Positions 20,801 to 30,103 of a DNA stretch of 64,000 nucleotides are shown in pieces. Below the pieces are notes generated by a model. That model saw nothing but the letters and a program-made list of their open reading frames with translations, was not told the origin of the DNA and searched no databases. Every line of letters starts with the position of its first letter. Positions within the stretch are counted from its first letter, which is position 1. The position numbers and the translations under genes are program-made. Source of the DNA: Gonatopus flavifemur (taxonomy: Eukaryota; Arthropoda; Insecta; Hymenoptera; Dryinidae); NCBI GenBank assembly GCA_018340375.1, contig JAFFJZ010000001.1, positions 52,010,001-52,074,000 on the forward strand. The letters are read 5' to 3'.

Positions 20801-23800
20801 AAACTATGGTTTTATCGTAATTCAATATACATAGAGAATTGTTCTTGATGTTCCTTTGGGCTCTCATCTCATTTTTCTATTCGCCTTTACTCCGAACATT
20901 TCTCTACTTCGAAGAACGAGATAAAGTCAAAAGTAAAGTCACCATTCTTCCCAAGAACATTATTCGAAGATTTTATGAATAACAAATCTGATAAAACACG
21001 AATCTCGAAATTCTTCTGATTACCGTCTCCTTGGATTATCATCCAGAAAAGAAGCTATTGATTTTCGTTTACCATGGTTTCTGTTCCTTTTTTTTTCCTT
21101 GATGAAAAGAAAAAAAATAGCGATGATAAAAGTGATAGCAAAGTGAAAGGAGGAAGTAGAGGAAAATCAAAGGAGGTTTTTCATACGAACCGAAGTACGT
21201 ACACAGAAAATGTGAGTACAATATGGTATTCTCAATGAAAATCGATAATATTTTCACGTTGAATTACGATACCCAACCCTCCTCTCGAGATAACTGGAAG
21301 GAATCGATTGATGTACCTTTCAGCATACTTTGAAGCGATCTGTAGACGAATGTGAATATTATACGGATCTTCGTTTGTATCAATTTTTCAGATATTCTCA
21401 ACCTAAGAATGTTAGACGCAAGAGACAGGAAAATCTGTGGATTGAAAAAAAGTTTGAAGGATATGAAAATATAGCAAAGATTCAAGTTCTACTTGTCAAA
21501 GATGAGGAAATTTTAGGGTGTGATAGAGAAGCGCAAAAAGTTACGTGAGTTGCGAAGTTTTAATTCATTCGGTACCTGTATATTTGCTCCTATAAAAGAA
21601 TTTTCTGTGAAGACATGGGAAAAATTGTTGAGGCAAGTTTTCATTCAATATTTATATTCTTTCAGCAATCGACGATATTTCATGTGCAGTGGTGCTATTT
21701 TAACGAAAAATCTTGTCATAACATCGGCATCTTGTGCGCAAGTTGCTATTTGGTAAATAGTATTTGTATAATAATTAATCTCTCGTTTCGAATTGAGATA
21801 TTAGTTGATCGGAGAAACTCTTGTTCCAAGTTAAGAAGGTGATAAGAACCTTTTACAGCCTTCTAAAATTGTATTCTCACTCTGAATTTCAAATCACTGA
21901 ACTGCATAATTAACGTTTCTCATCGTGTTCGAATACAACAAGAAATTCGACAAATTTTTTTGTGATGATGATGAATCATCTTGGTTATTGTTAACCCTTC
22001 AAGTACACACATTCTTTCATACCCTCGGAGTATACACAGATACAAATTCGCACTACGCAACTTTACTGATTAATAACGTGGTTCCTGTTCGCCCAATTTG
22101 ACCTTTCTTTTGTTTCAATTTGAAGGGAAAACTGTGCAGATTAACGTGGCATGAAAGAAAGTTCACAAATATTTCATTGGTGAAAAAAAAAGCAAAAATA
22201 AAATCCATTTTTTACGAAAAATTAAAAGTATTAAAATGGTTGGTGCAAATTCGCACCTGTGCGTACTTGAAGGGTTAAATAAAATTCCAAATGAACCAAT
22301 CCCTGAATCAACAAACCGATTGATTCTCGTCAAATCTCATTGAATCTTGTACAATGTTCTGACCAAATCCTATTCAATCATTTTGAATGAGATTTGATCA
22401 GATGAGTGTATTTTTTCAAAATGGTTCTGATTGAATCTTGCAAAACGTTCTGACCAAATCCCAATCAATTTCATTTTGTCAGATTCTATGGACTTTTTTA
22501 ACCAAGGATCTTCAAAATTTTTTACATCATTACGAGCAGTTTTCATCACTTTGTTGAAAGGATTGAATATCTCCTCATTGTAGTAAAACGTGACGATAAC
22601 AGTAGTTATAGTCTGATTTTTATCAAATCAATGTGCGACCAAAATCTAGATATCCCTATCATTGACAAATCAAAATATATATTTTGTGTACACATTAATT
22701 GAGCTAGAAATAAAATTCTGTTATTCCAGGAATCGAATGAAAGGTGATTTAGGAGTTTATGTTGGACCCATGACAGATTCAGGCTACGTAATTCAAGTTC
22801 TCGCTTATAAATTCCATCCATTTTATACTAACGACATGAATTTGCCACATCACGATGTCCATAATCTAGCACTTTTGTTTCTGGCTTGCCCGTAAGTATC
22901 TCATTGGATACAAATAATGTGAATTTATTGTGTATATTTTTCTAATCGCTGACAGCGGATACAACTTGAATTTTTTCAGTTCGTACAGTTGAGTTCGTAG
23001 TATCAATGAGCATAATAATCCTTATCTAATACCATTGCATACTCGATTCCGGTTATATCACTTGCAATGCCCTATATTAAAAAACTTGATGACAAATTAT
23101 TATTCACGACATTACAATACACTGAGAGAAGTACTGAGTTCAATTGACTATGGGATTATGGAAATAGGGGAACATACTGACTTTCTAATAAAATTTACTG
23201 TAAAACATTTGTAAATTTGATCATGCTCTTATTGTTCCGCCATAGTAAATTTTACTTCAAATCTCTCTCCATGTAACATTCGATATAAGAGATGAGTCAC
23301 TTCAATGTTTTAGAATCCCTGAAAGGGTGTTGAATCTACCAAGAATACCGACTTACCGCTTCGACGACGTGGGTCATTTATGTAGTTCGGGTGAATGCGA
23401 TATGCTAACAATCGTTCAAAAGTATAATGTAAGTGGTTTTTAGGGAATTCATTTTACTATGTTGAGTGGAATCGTGGAAACATAATTTTGTTCATTCTTA
23501 GAATCGACACGAAGTTTCTTACATGAAACCAGCGTTCCTGCCATCTGCGAAACACGAATACGACAACCCTACGCACCACAAAACGTTCAAAAAACTTCTT
23601 GGGAACGAATCTTGTGGTAGGCGAAAAGTTAGAAGCGTTGGAAAATTGGCACCGATGCCCGAATTCTTGAGTGAAGTTACTTCCGATGGAAAGATGATAA
23701 CATCAAAAAAGTCAGCAAGAAAAACTGGAGCTCCGGATTTTGGAGGTTGGAGTTGTCCAATAATCAGGGCAGAATAATTCATTTAACGTACAACTAACGT

Positions 23801-26800
23801 GTTAGTATTGTAGAAATCAAAAGGATGTTGAGTCAAGGATTTGCCGGAACCAGAAGATCAAACGTGTTTTCGGATGACGTTGAAGATGAAAATAAGGTAG
23901 ACGATGCGATAGACGTTACTGAGAATTCGAACGATGACAATGATGAAATCAATCCGTTTGTCGATGAATCGAATGGGAATAAAAATGATTCGGATAAGAA
24001 GAAAAATCTGTCCACTGAAGCTACTGAGGATCAAAGTGGTGAGAATGATTCGAATGAAAAGAAAAATCCGTCCGTTGAAGCTGCTACGAATCGAAGTGAT
24101 AAGAATGATTCGAATAAAAAGAAAAATCCGTCCGTGAAAGCTTCTAAAGATCGAAGTGATGAGAATGATTCGAATAAAAAGCAAAATCCAAAGAGTGAGG
24201 GGGATGATTCGAATCGAGGAAAAGATGCTGTGAATAACACTGGTATGAAATGAAAATCGTTGTCAAATGAGTGTCAAAGCTGATACTTGGGAAAGTGAAA
24301 TATTTCAAATACGAATTGCGGTAATTTACACTGTAAAAAAATTTCACCGGAAAATTCCAGTACATGTACTGGAAGTCATTAACCTGTACATGTACCGGAA
24401 AATTTCAGCACATTTGTACTGCAAAAATTCAGTGCAAACGTTATGGAATTCCCGCATCAAAACTGGAAATTTTCTGAGCCTCGGTACTGGAATTTTTCAG
24501 TACACGAGCTGGACTTTTCCAGGACATGTACTGGAAAATTAATGCTGAAAATATCCATGAAAATTGAAAAAAAATTGCTCACGCAAAGTGATTTTGCAGG
24601 GTCCTTGTGTTCCAAGATGATTGAGAAACTTTTGATCGTTCATTTGGATGGACAGAAACTCATGTCTACCTAACAGGATTTGAACCCACACTTTTCTACC
24701 TGCCTACCAACTGAAACCTAAGACCTAACCGATGAGCTATAGCGCGACATGTTGGAAGGCCAGCTTGGGTTACTACATATGCTTCATATCTAGAACACAA
24801 GAGGATAAGTCTTGGAAAAACCTCATATATCAATTTCATTGGCTACAATTACAATTATTATTCAAAATCTCAATCAGGAAATTTTTAATGTAAAGACTTG
24901 AAATTTTTCCTGCCAGAAATGACGAAGTCCAATAGAAGTGGAAAATTTCAGTGCAACAGTGATTAAATTCCGTTGCATAGCAACTGGAAAATTCCATCAC
25001 ACGACCTGAAAATTGCAGTTCAAAACCTGTATAATTCAATTGCATAGTAACTGGAAAATTCCATCACAAAACCTGAGAATTGCAGTTAAAAACCTGTATA
25101 ATTCCAGTATACCAACGATTAGGTTTTTTTTTCTAAATTCCAAATTTTTTCTCAAGTCCTTTTTGAGGGAATATTTTTTTTTGGTGCACAAGAACTATAA
25201 AATTGTAGTACGAGCCGGTAAAATTTTCGCGAAATCATGGCAAAATTTCAGTACATCATCTCAAACTTGAAAATTCCAGTACAATGACTGAATTTTCAGT
25301 TATGCTTGGTAAATTTTCAGTAACGTAACAACAAAATCTCTGTACATGTACTGGAATATCCATATTCCAGTACTAGCACTGGAAATTTCCAGTCCAGTTG
25401 CACAGTAAATTTCCAGTTTTTTTTTACAGTGTATTTCTCAATTTAGATCTTCCTTTACGTTCCATGAGAGTCCCAAGAATCAATTTTGATACACAAGATG
25501 GGAAATAATCTGTGTTTATTAACTATGACATATTACATGATATCCTCGAAGGGAATGTTGATCCGATTGAACTGGAAGGATTGACAGAGCAGGAAAAGGA
25601 AGCAGTCAATATTCTAACGAAAACGGTAGTCGATGATACCATGGTCAAATTACAGAAAATTCTGAAGAAGAAAGGTAAGAGTATATGATGCATTTCAATT
25701 CTAATTGACATTTTTCTGGGGATTTCATACTCTGATGACTTACTTTCTTAATTCTTCTCCTGAAAACCTCCTCCCCGATTAGGAATGATCATTAAATCCA
25801 CCTGATATTTCTTAGAGTCCAGGCAAAGTTCTCAAGGACTTGAGAAACTTGGATCACATGTAGTATGATTTTAAGGATGGACTCACCTCGGTAATTCTTG
25901 TAATTGGTTAGAAAGAGACAGAATCATGAAATAGAAGAAGTGCTAGATCGCTAGTATCTCCGTTACAAAAATAAACTTGAACGATTTTTATCAGGTCGAG
26001 GATCTTTTGATGAGTATTTTTTGTACAAAAAAACCACTTCTTCTCGTCTCTTTCTGGGTATCTCAAGAAATTCAATTAGCTTTGATCACAAATTGAGTTT
26101 CCTCGAAAAATCAGAAGGCGGAGAAAGGCGAGACCGTGTCCAGGTTTCCAAGAGATATTCCCGTGGGTATCAATGGGCGTATGAGCTTTATATGAAGTAT
26201 CAGATTATTGATTCTCAGCCCCTGTTATTGTGTCATTACGAAACTCTAAAAAGTAGACAATTCGAAGCCTCCGACCGTCAAACCCCAGTTCACTTCCTCA
26301 TATCTCGAGAACGGTCGATTCTAAATCAAAATCGTTGGACCTTGCATTGGAAGAAGACAATGAGCGTTCTTATTGAGAACTGTATTTGGATTCTTAGAAT
26401 TTCTACCACATCTTTCGTCCGATGAATACCGAATAAATATTGAAGCGAATACTCTAATTGAATTAAATTTTTACTTTCAAGGGGATATGTTCCAAAACAT
26501 TACGGGTCCTGGTTCAAAGTTTGGTGACGCGTTGGTCAGAATAATTTTGTCGACTTCGATAGAGGATTTGAAACTCATATCTGATGTGGAATACAACGGA
26601 GACATCGAACCACCGTCAAACTTGAATCGAGATTGTCCACCCCTTGGATCACCCATCATGAAGGATGACATTTTGGTAGAGATCGACCAAAACAGACGTC
26701 CCGGGAGTTCCACTCGCAATTTATGTTGGATATTAGCACAAACGATGCATCAAATCAACACAAAAATGTTAAATTTACACTGGAAATTTGTGAATTTCAG

Positions 26801-29066
26801 AATTTGATATGTTGTTTTCAACACAAACTCTGAATGGACCTCCTGTGACACAAAATTTGTCGCTGAGTAGTAGAAATTATCATACTTATGATTACATATG
26901 AATATAATGATTGAAAAAAGAATTCCGATTCTCGGTTTACATTTTCAGTCAAGAATTATTGACTCAACCAATAATCACAACTTCAATTTTGGTCATTTTC
27001 GGCAAAATTTTTCGATCGAAATTATATTATATAAATCATATCTCTCAAATGCATTTATCAGTATAAAATCAACGCATTTAATTGAATACACGTGTACAGC
27101 GGAAAATTTTGTGTCTCAGGAGGTCCACTCATAGTTTGTGTTGAAAGCAACATATCAAATTCTAAAATTAATAGATTTTCAGTGTAAATTCAACATTTTT
27201 GTGTTGATTGGAAACATTTTTTGTGTTAATATTTAACATAAGTTGCGAGTGGACCTCCTGGAACATACACGTGTATTGAAAATACACAAAATTTTTCACC
27301 GTGTGTGGGGGAATTGCTTACTTTTGCCCTTATGAAAGCAAATCAATAATATTCAAAAATTCAATATGAAAGTTATATATTTTTAGATAGGACTGGTATC
27401 GTACACTTGCGACGACCTTCAAAGCTGGGTACAATGGAAATACGTTAGTCTTGCTCACAACGTGGATTGGATCTCACAAAATACTGCAAAATCCAAAGGT
27501 AATATGGATCGCAATTATGATTTGTTAACTGAATCCTACTATGTTATAGCAGGAAATAGCGCTGACAAATGCGAATTTCACCTTTAATTTATGCTCAACA
27601 GAAACTTTTTAGATAGCGAATAGATGCAAGAATTTAAGAATCAAATGAATTACAATCTGCTCTTATATCCTAAGGAATGATTGTGGAATTTTCCACCATG
27701 ATTTGCCCTGGTGAAAAAATCCTTCAAATCCTATCAGAAAACAACAGGTTTTAGGAAAAAGGTCCGTTTGTGTCAGCTTCTCTATTATCCCCGATCAACT
27801 TTATCCCAGACAAAAGTAATTCACATTTGATGGGAAAATATGCTAACTTCAGGACACCAATGGCTGATGTTCGTTGAAATATGACATTCAAACACCTGCC
27901 ATCGTACACTGGTACATCGTCTGCTAATGCGTTGCATATTAACACTTGATGTGGATGAAATGAGCTAGTAATGTTCCCATGGTTACTAATTTCATGTTTC
28001 CACGGACATCAATCATCGATGTCCTAACGTTAGCTAGTGATGTATATTATTTTCAGTCTGTGGTAAATCATGTGATTTCGTTAGTTACTTCATCATTCAA
28101 CCGCCCACTTAATGCCATTGATGAGTAAAATAATTAATCCAAGAATTATAAAAATACCGACTCATTAATTCTAGCTAATAATTCCTCATCGCAGTGTTGA
28201 ATTGCAAAAGTGTATCTTGATTTGGTGGGATGACACGAGATTTTTGGAAATCGATTTGAAATAATCATTCAACACTTTCAAAGTACAATGCTCTTGAAAA
28301 CCTGTTAATTTAAAACTGAATCATGAATGTGAATATGATAAAATTCACGCATGTCACTTTAAATTTGTTCAACAGTGGCTTTCATGTCAGAGATTGAATG
28401 ATGAAGTAAATAATCCGATCAATTCAATGATCTTCCACATATATACCCATCAAACTGGAAGTACTTTCAATTCTGAGAAGGATTGACAGAAAATGCTAGG
28501 AAAAGTGATGAAAGCAGGTCTTTTTTAGAAAATTTTTTTTTCAAATTCAAGAGGATAAGAGCATTTACCATCTGAATACGTTGGTTAGATAAGAACATTC
28601 CTACACAATAGGAAAAGAGGCCCGAGGCAAACGTTGTTTTCTTTCAAAAGGTTGTTTTCACCAGGATGTTAAATTTTCCTTTAAATTTGTGAAGAATTCA
28701 ACATTCAAGAGGCTGAGTAGTTCCTCAAAGTGGAGAATGGAATCTCCCGTTGGAGTGAGGGCTAAAACTTCCCATAATGTTTACGATATAACTAAAGTTT
28801 TACTTGGAGAAGAACAGACTGTTGATGTTGATGATTCAAGTTTCATATCCAAATGAAAATGAAGATTCTTTATTATACCTTGTGAATGTATTTCAGATAA
28901 TCAAAGAAATGATCCAGACAGTGATCAGTCAATCAATATGAATTCAGCACAGCGTTCATATCATAAAATTCAATCTACAGTAAATGTGAATAAGTACCGA
29001 TGTACCGTCGACGCTAATAACCGAATAAAGTGTACGTCGGATACTTCTGTATATTCTAGAGGCTGA
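17746..29066 (+). CDS. Gene B: serine protease homologue paralogue with acidic N-terminus and repeats; in-frame TAA in exon 10
   Basis: Seen: exons 17746-17854, 18086-18626, 18891-18930, 21324-21544, 21666-21752, 22730-22891, 23314-23428, 23502-23745, 23814-24242, 25447 (or 25552)-25674, 26482-26675, 27387-27498 and 28897-29066 join in frame. Using 25552 gives 848 aa; using 25447 includes TAA at 25506-25508. Residues 1-26 are a signal peptide, about 37-216 an acidic extension, and RRKR lies in exon 4. The S1 core spans about 280-790: MCSGAIL...ITSASC, HPFY...HNLALLFL, CPPLGSPI, IGLVSYTC...VDWI. Triad positions are Ser326 (His57), Asn378 (Asp102) and Leu745 (Ser195); Asp194 is missing. Exons 8-10 insert a basic region, a 20-residue repeat and an acidic helix-like region between the strands and the Ser195 loop. 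Inferred: secreted non-enzymatic paralogue of gene A. It could be a decaying pseudogene if the TAA is always included. Confidence 0.75.
18086..18626 (+). CDS. Gene B exon 2: acidic N-terminal extension
   Basis: Acceptor ATTCCTCAG|A restores the exon 1 frame (G|AT gives Asp). The donor is CAAAAG|GTGGGT, phase 2. The 180 residues are rich in Asp, Glu, Asn, Ser and Thr, with one central more hydrophobic stretch (LIQKLALPIIDIKYRIKNKI). There are no cysteines, so this is not a clip domain. Gene A has no equivalent of this length. Confidence 0.75.
18891..18930 (+). CDS. Gene B exon 3: 40-nt microexon
   Basis: Acceptor TTTTCTTTTAG|T and donor CGTAAG|GTGAGA, phase 2 to phase 0. It encodes SESMFVNLNTKNRK. 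Both sites are strong and the phase fits on both sides. A longer version from an acceptor at 18793 would need a different exon 2 donor (GTGG|GTTTAT). Confidence 0.5.
19947..20659. mobile_element. TTAA-bounded MITE, copy 2 (opposite orientation), gene B intron 3
   Basis: Starts TTAAGGGGAAGTGCTCATC and ends GATGAAAACCTGCCCTCAA (TTAA decayed). The body is the reverse complement of copies 1 and 3: AAACTCGGGGGTTTTCACAC near the left and GAATTCGCTTGATG near the right. Confidence 0.75.
21324..21544 (+). CDS. Gene B exon 4: RRKR site and first S1 strand
   Basis: Acceptor TACCTTTCAG|C and donor GTTAC|GTGAGT, phase 0 to phase 2. It contains NVRRKRQENLWIEKK, a furin-like basic site just ahead of the S1 core, then IAKIQVLLVKDEEILGC, which aligns with gene A NIQAIVVKDEDATGNC. 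No Ile-Val-Gly-Gly activation terminus is present. Confidence 0.76.
21666..21752 (+). CDS. Gene B exon 5: Cys42-Cys58 region, His57 replaced by Ser
   Basis: Acceptor ATTCTTTCAG|C and donor ATTTG|GTAAAT, phase 2 to phase 2. NRRYFMCSGAILTKNLVIT is followed by SASC where active enzymes have AAHC. It is separated from exon 4 by a 121-bp intron, as is common in insects. Confidence 0.86.
21991..22278. mobile_element. TTAA-bounded fold-back element, gene B intron 5
   Basis: TTAACCCTTCAAGTACACAC at the left is inverted at the right as GTGCGTACTTGAAGGGTTAA. The TTAA ends and CCCTT termini recall piggyBac-type elements. 288 bp, non-coding. Confidence 0.7.
22730..22891 (+). CDS. Gene B exon 6: S1 core with Asp102 replaced by Asn
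   Basis: Acceptor TTATTCCAG|G and donor GCCC|GTAAGT. It is 162 nt, phase 2 to phase 2, identical in size and phase to gene A exon 3. It contains FHPFYTND and HNLALLFLACP, with Asn at the catalytic Asp position. Confidence 0.9.
23314..23428 (+). CDS. Gene B exon 7: S1 interdomain with CxxxxC
   Basis: Acceptor AATGTTTTAG|A and donor TATAAT|GTAAGT, phase 2 to phase 0. NLPRIPTYRFDD then HLCSSGECDMLTI aligns with gene A exon 4. It is short and was recovered from splice sites and homology. Confidence 0.8.
23502..23745 (+). CDS. Gene B exon 8: strand plus basic insertion
   Basis: Acceptor CATTCTTAG|A and donor TTTGGAG|GTTGGA, phase 0 to phase 1, as in gene A exon 5. It starts HEVSYMKPAFLPSAK and carries basic clusters (GRRKVRSVGK, SKKSARKTG). 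Without splicing, the frame ends at TAA 23775-23777, so a truncated isoform is possible. Confidence 0.75.
23814..24242 (+). CDS. Gene B exon 9: charged exon with 60-bp tandem repeats
   Basis: Acceptor GTATTGTAG|A and donor ACACTG|GTATGA, phase 1 to phase 1, so it can be included or skipped without changing frame. An acidic stretch is followed by three full 20-residue repeats (core NDSNKKKNPS) and a partial fourth. Low complexity and probably disordered. There is no counterpart exon in gene A. Confidence 0.72.
23984..24184 (+). repeat. 60-bp coding tandem repeat in gene B exon 9
   Basis: Units start at 23984, 24044, 24104 and 24164 (the last partial), all in frame and beginning AATGATTCG. Variation among units is mostly at the variable linker after NPS. 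Confidence 0.85.
24328..25432. mobile_element. 1.1-kb element in gene B intron 9 with ACACTGTAAAAAA ends
   Basis: Ends ACACTGTAAAAAAA and TTTTTTTACAGTGT. The inside has many CTGGAAA, TTTCCAGT and GTACATGTACTGG words in both orientations, plus a tRNA-like block. The right end is 14 bp before the exon 10 acceptor. Confidence 0.7.
24670..24749 (-). pseudogene. tRNA-like relic (tRNA-derived SINE or tRNA pseudogene)
   Basis: On the minus strand an A-box-like TAGCTCATCGGTTAGG (24724-24739) precedes a near-perfect B box GGTTCAAATCC (24676-24686), at a spacing slightly long for a tRNA. An anticodon stem is not clear, so this is more likely a tRNA-derived relic within the surrounding element than a working tRNA. 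Confidence 0.55.
25447..25674 (+). CDS. Gene B exon 10: contains in-frame TAA; alternative acceptor at 25552
   Basis: Acceptor CTCAATTTAG|A and donor AGAAAG|GTAAGA, phase 1 to phase 1. It reads SMRVPRINFDTQDGK, then TAA at 25506-25508, then stays open: ILEGNVDPIELEGLTEQEKE. A second AG at 25550-25551, with a weak pyrimidine tract, would start the exon after the stop and still keep the frame. The downstream exons are intact and homologous to gene A, so either this weaker site is used or the gene is broken here (669 aa product). Confidence 0.5.
26482..26675 (+). CDS. Gene B exon 11: Ser195 loop, Ser replaced by Leu
   Basis: Acceptor TTTACTTTCAAG|G and donor ATTTTG|GTAGAG, phase 1 to phase 0, as in gene A exon 6. 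It ends NLNRDCPPLGSPIMKDDIL. An upstream acceptor at 26397 also keeps the frame and would add 28 residues. The donor is ordinary and sits 26 bp before a fold-back repeat. Confidence 0.68.
26701..27262. repeat. Fold-back repeat in gene B intron 11
   Basis: GGGAGTTCCACTCGCAA at the left is inverted at the right as TTGCGAGTGGACCTCCTGG. A second inverted pair lies inside: GGACCTCCTGTGACACAAAATTT and its partner AAAATTTTGTGTCTCAGGAGGTCC (parts shown are under 25 nt of each arm). Arms are about 160 bp. Confidence 0.6.
27387..27498 (+). CDS. Gene B exon 12: C-terminal S1 strand and DWI helix
   Basis: Acceptor ATATTTTTAG|A and donor CCAAAG|GTAATA, phase 0 to phase 1, as in gene A exon 7. IGLVSYTCDDLQSW and NVDWISQ align with gene A VGIVSIPCDDRQ and TIDWITD. 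Unspliced, the frame runs on to a stop near 27588, giving another possible end. Confidence 0.82.
28897..29066 (+). CDS. Gene B exon 13: C-terminal tail and stop
   Basis: Acceptor GTATTTCAG|A. Entered in phase 1 (G|AT gives Asp) it is open for 55 codons to TGA at 29064-29066. Asn/Ser/Thr-rich tail with two cysteines (YRCTV, IKCTS). An AATAAA follows 101 bp later. Confidence 0.6.
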
Positions 29067-29166
29067 AAAACTCAAAGCAACAAACTCACAGCTGTTGAAT
29101 ATTCATGTAGAATAATTTAATAAGAAAACCTGGGACATTATGGAGGAACAATCTATAATTTAAGGG

Positions 29167-29172
29167 AATAAA
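29167..29172 (+). terminator. Candidate polyadenylation signal of gene B
   Basis: AATAAA at 101 bp after the modelled stop of gene B. Confidence 0.45.
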
Positions 29173-29535
29173 ATGTGAAAATCGTAATATTGCTGATATT
29201 TGAATCGTTTATTGAGACGAATTGGTAATCGAATAACCAAATACTAAGCTGTCAGAGTCCCAAAATCTTACAGTACATTCTTTGAACGATGTTTTCAGTT
29301 CTAAATAGTTAATTCGAGCAAATGAACAACGATGATTCATCAAATTTTGCTATTTACAGTTGGTTTAAATTTTAGTTTCGTTTCTATAAAAGATTCAAAC
29401 TTCAAGAAAATAAATTTTAAGGCTTGTAGTTTTGACAATCACGCTGTCGCTTTAATAAAAATAAAGTTTATTCGTTTCCATACATACCATTTGAGTTTTG
29501 TGGAGCGAGAAACTAATTTTGAAGGCATCCCACAC

Positions 29536-30103
29536 GTCTGGTCGAAAAATTTGAACTGTTTTTGTCCTCTTATTCTATTTTTGGGCTGATTTTGTCCTGA
29601 TTGTGGAATAATGCGGATGAAAAGAGTACTTTGTCATGATTTTAATCTAAATTTCTCTTCAATCACTTCCACACTGACAGAAAAACGACCTTCTTGAAAC
29701 ATTCGTGGTCACAATAACTTGAAATCTGGTTCGATCCACCAGGAAATGTGATTGTGATGTCCAGAAAAAATGGTTGAAGCGAAAAGTAACTACATTTTTC
29801 AGGTTAGAAAAACCAGATTCTTTCCTTGGTGTGATAACCTGGAAAATGTAGTTAATTTTGGCTTCAACCACTTTTTCTAGACATCACAATCACATTTCCT
29901 GGTGAACCGAACCAGATTTCAACTTTTTGCGACCACGAATGTTTCAACCAGGTCGTTTTTCTGTCAGTGCATTCGTTGGAGGAGAAGTTCAGACTAAAAT
30001 CATGGAAAAGTACTGTTTTTGTCCGCATTATTCAACAATCAGGACAAAATCAGTCGAAAAACGAATCATGAGGATAAAAACCGTTAAAATTTTTCGACTC
30101 GGG
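29536..30103. repeat. Long fold-back (arms about 270 bp, loop 29 nt)
   Basis: Left arm 29536-29805 and right arm 29835-30103 are reverse complements along nearly their whole length. Examples: CACTGACAGAAAAACGACC and GGTCGTTTTTCTGTCAGTG; CCGCATTATTC in both. The two opposing small ORFs over it are mirror images of the same arm. Confidence 0.8.

Noticed and set aside
23858..24365. Several minus-strand and alternative-frame ORFs over gene B exon 9
   Set aside because: They are shadows of the 60-bp coding repeat, which keeps other frames open.
26021..26425. 134-codon ORF in gene B intron 10
   Set aside because: It lies in the intron between two well-supported exons, in no frame that splices with them, and shows no domain.
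29659..29871. Minus-strand 70-codon ORF
   Set aside because: It is one arm of the fold-back repeat; the right arm carries the mirror-image ORF on the plus strand.
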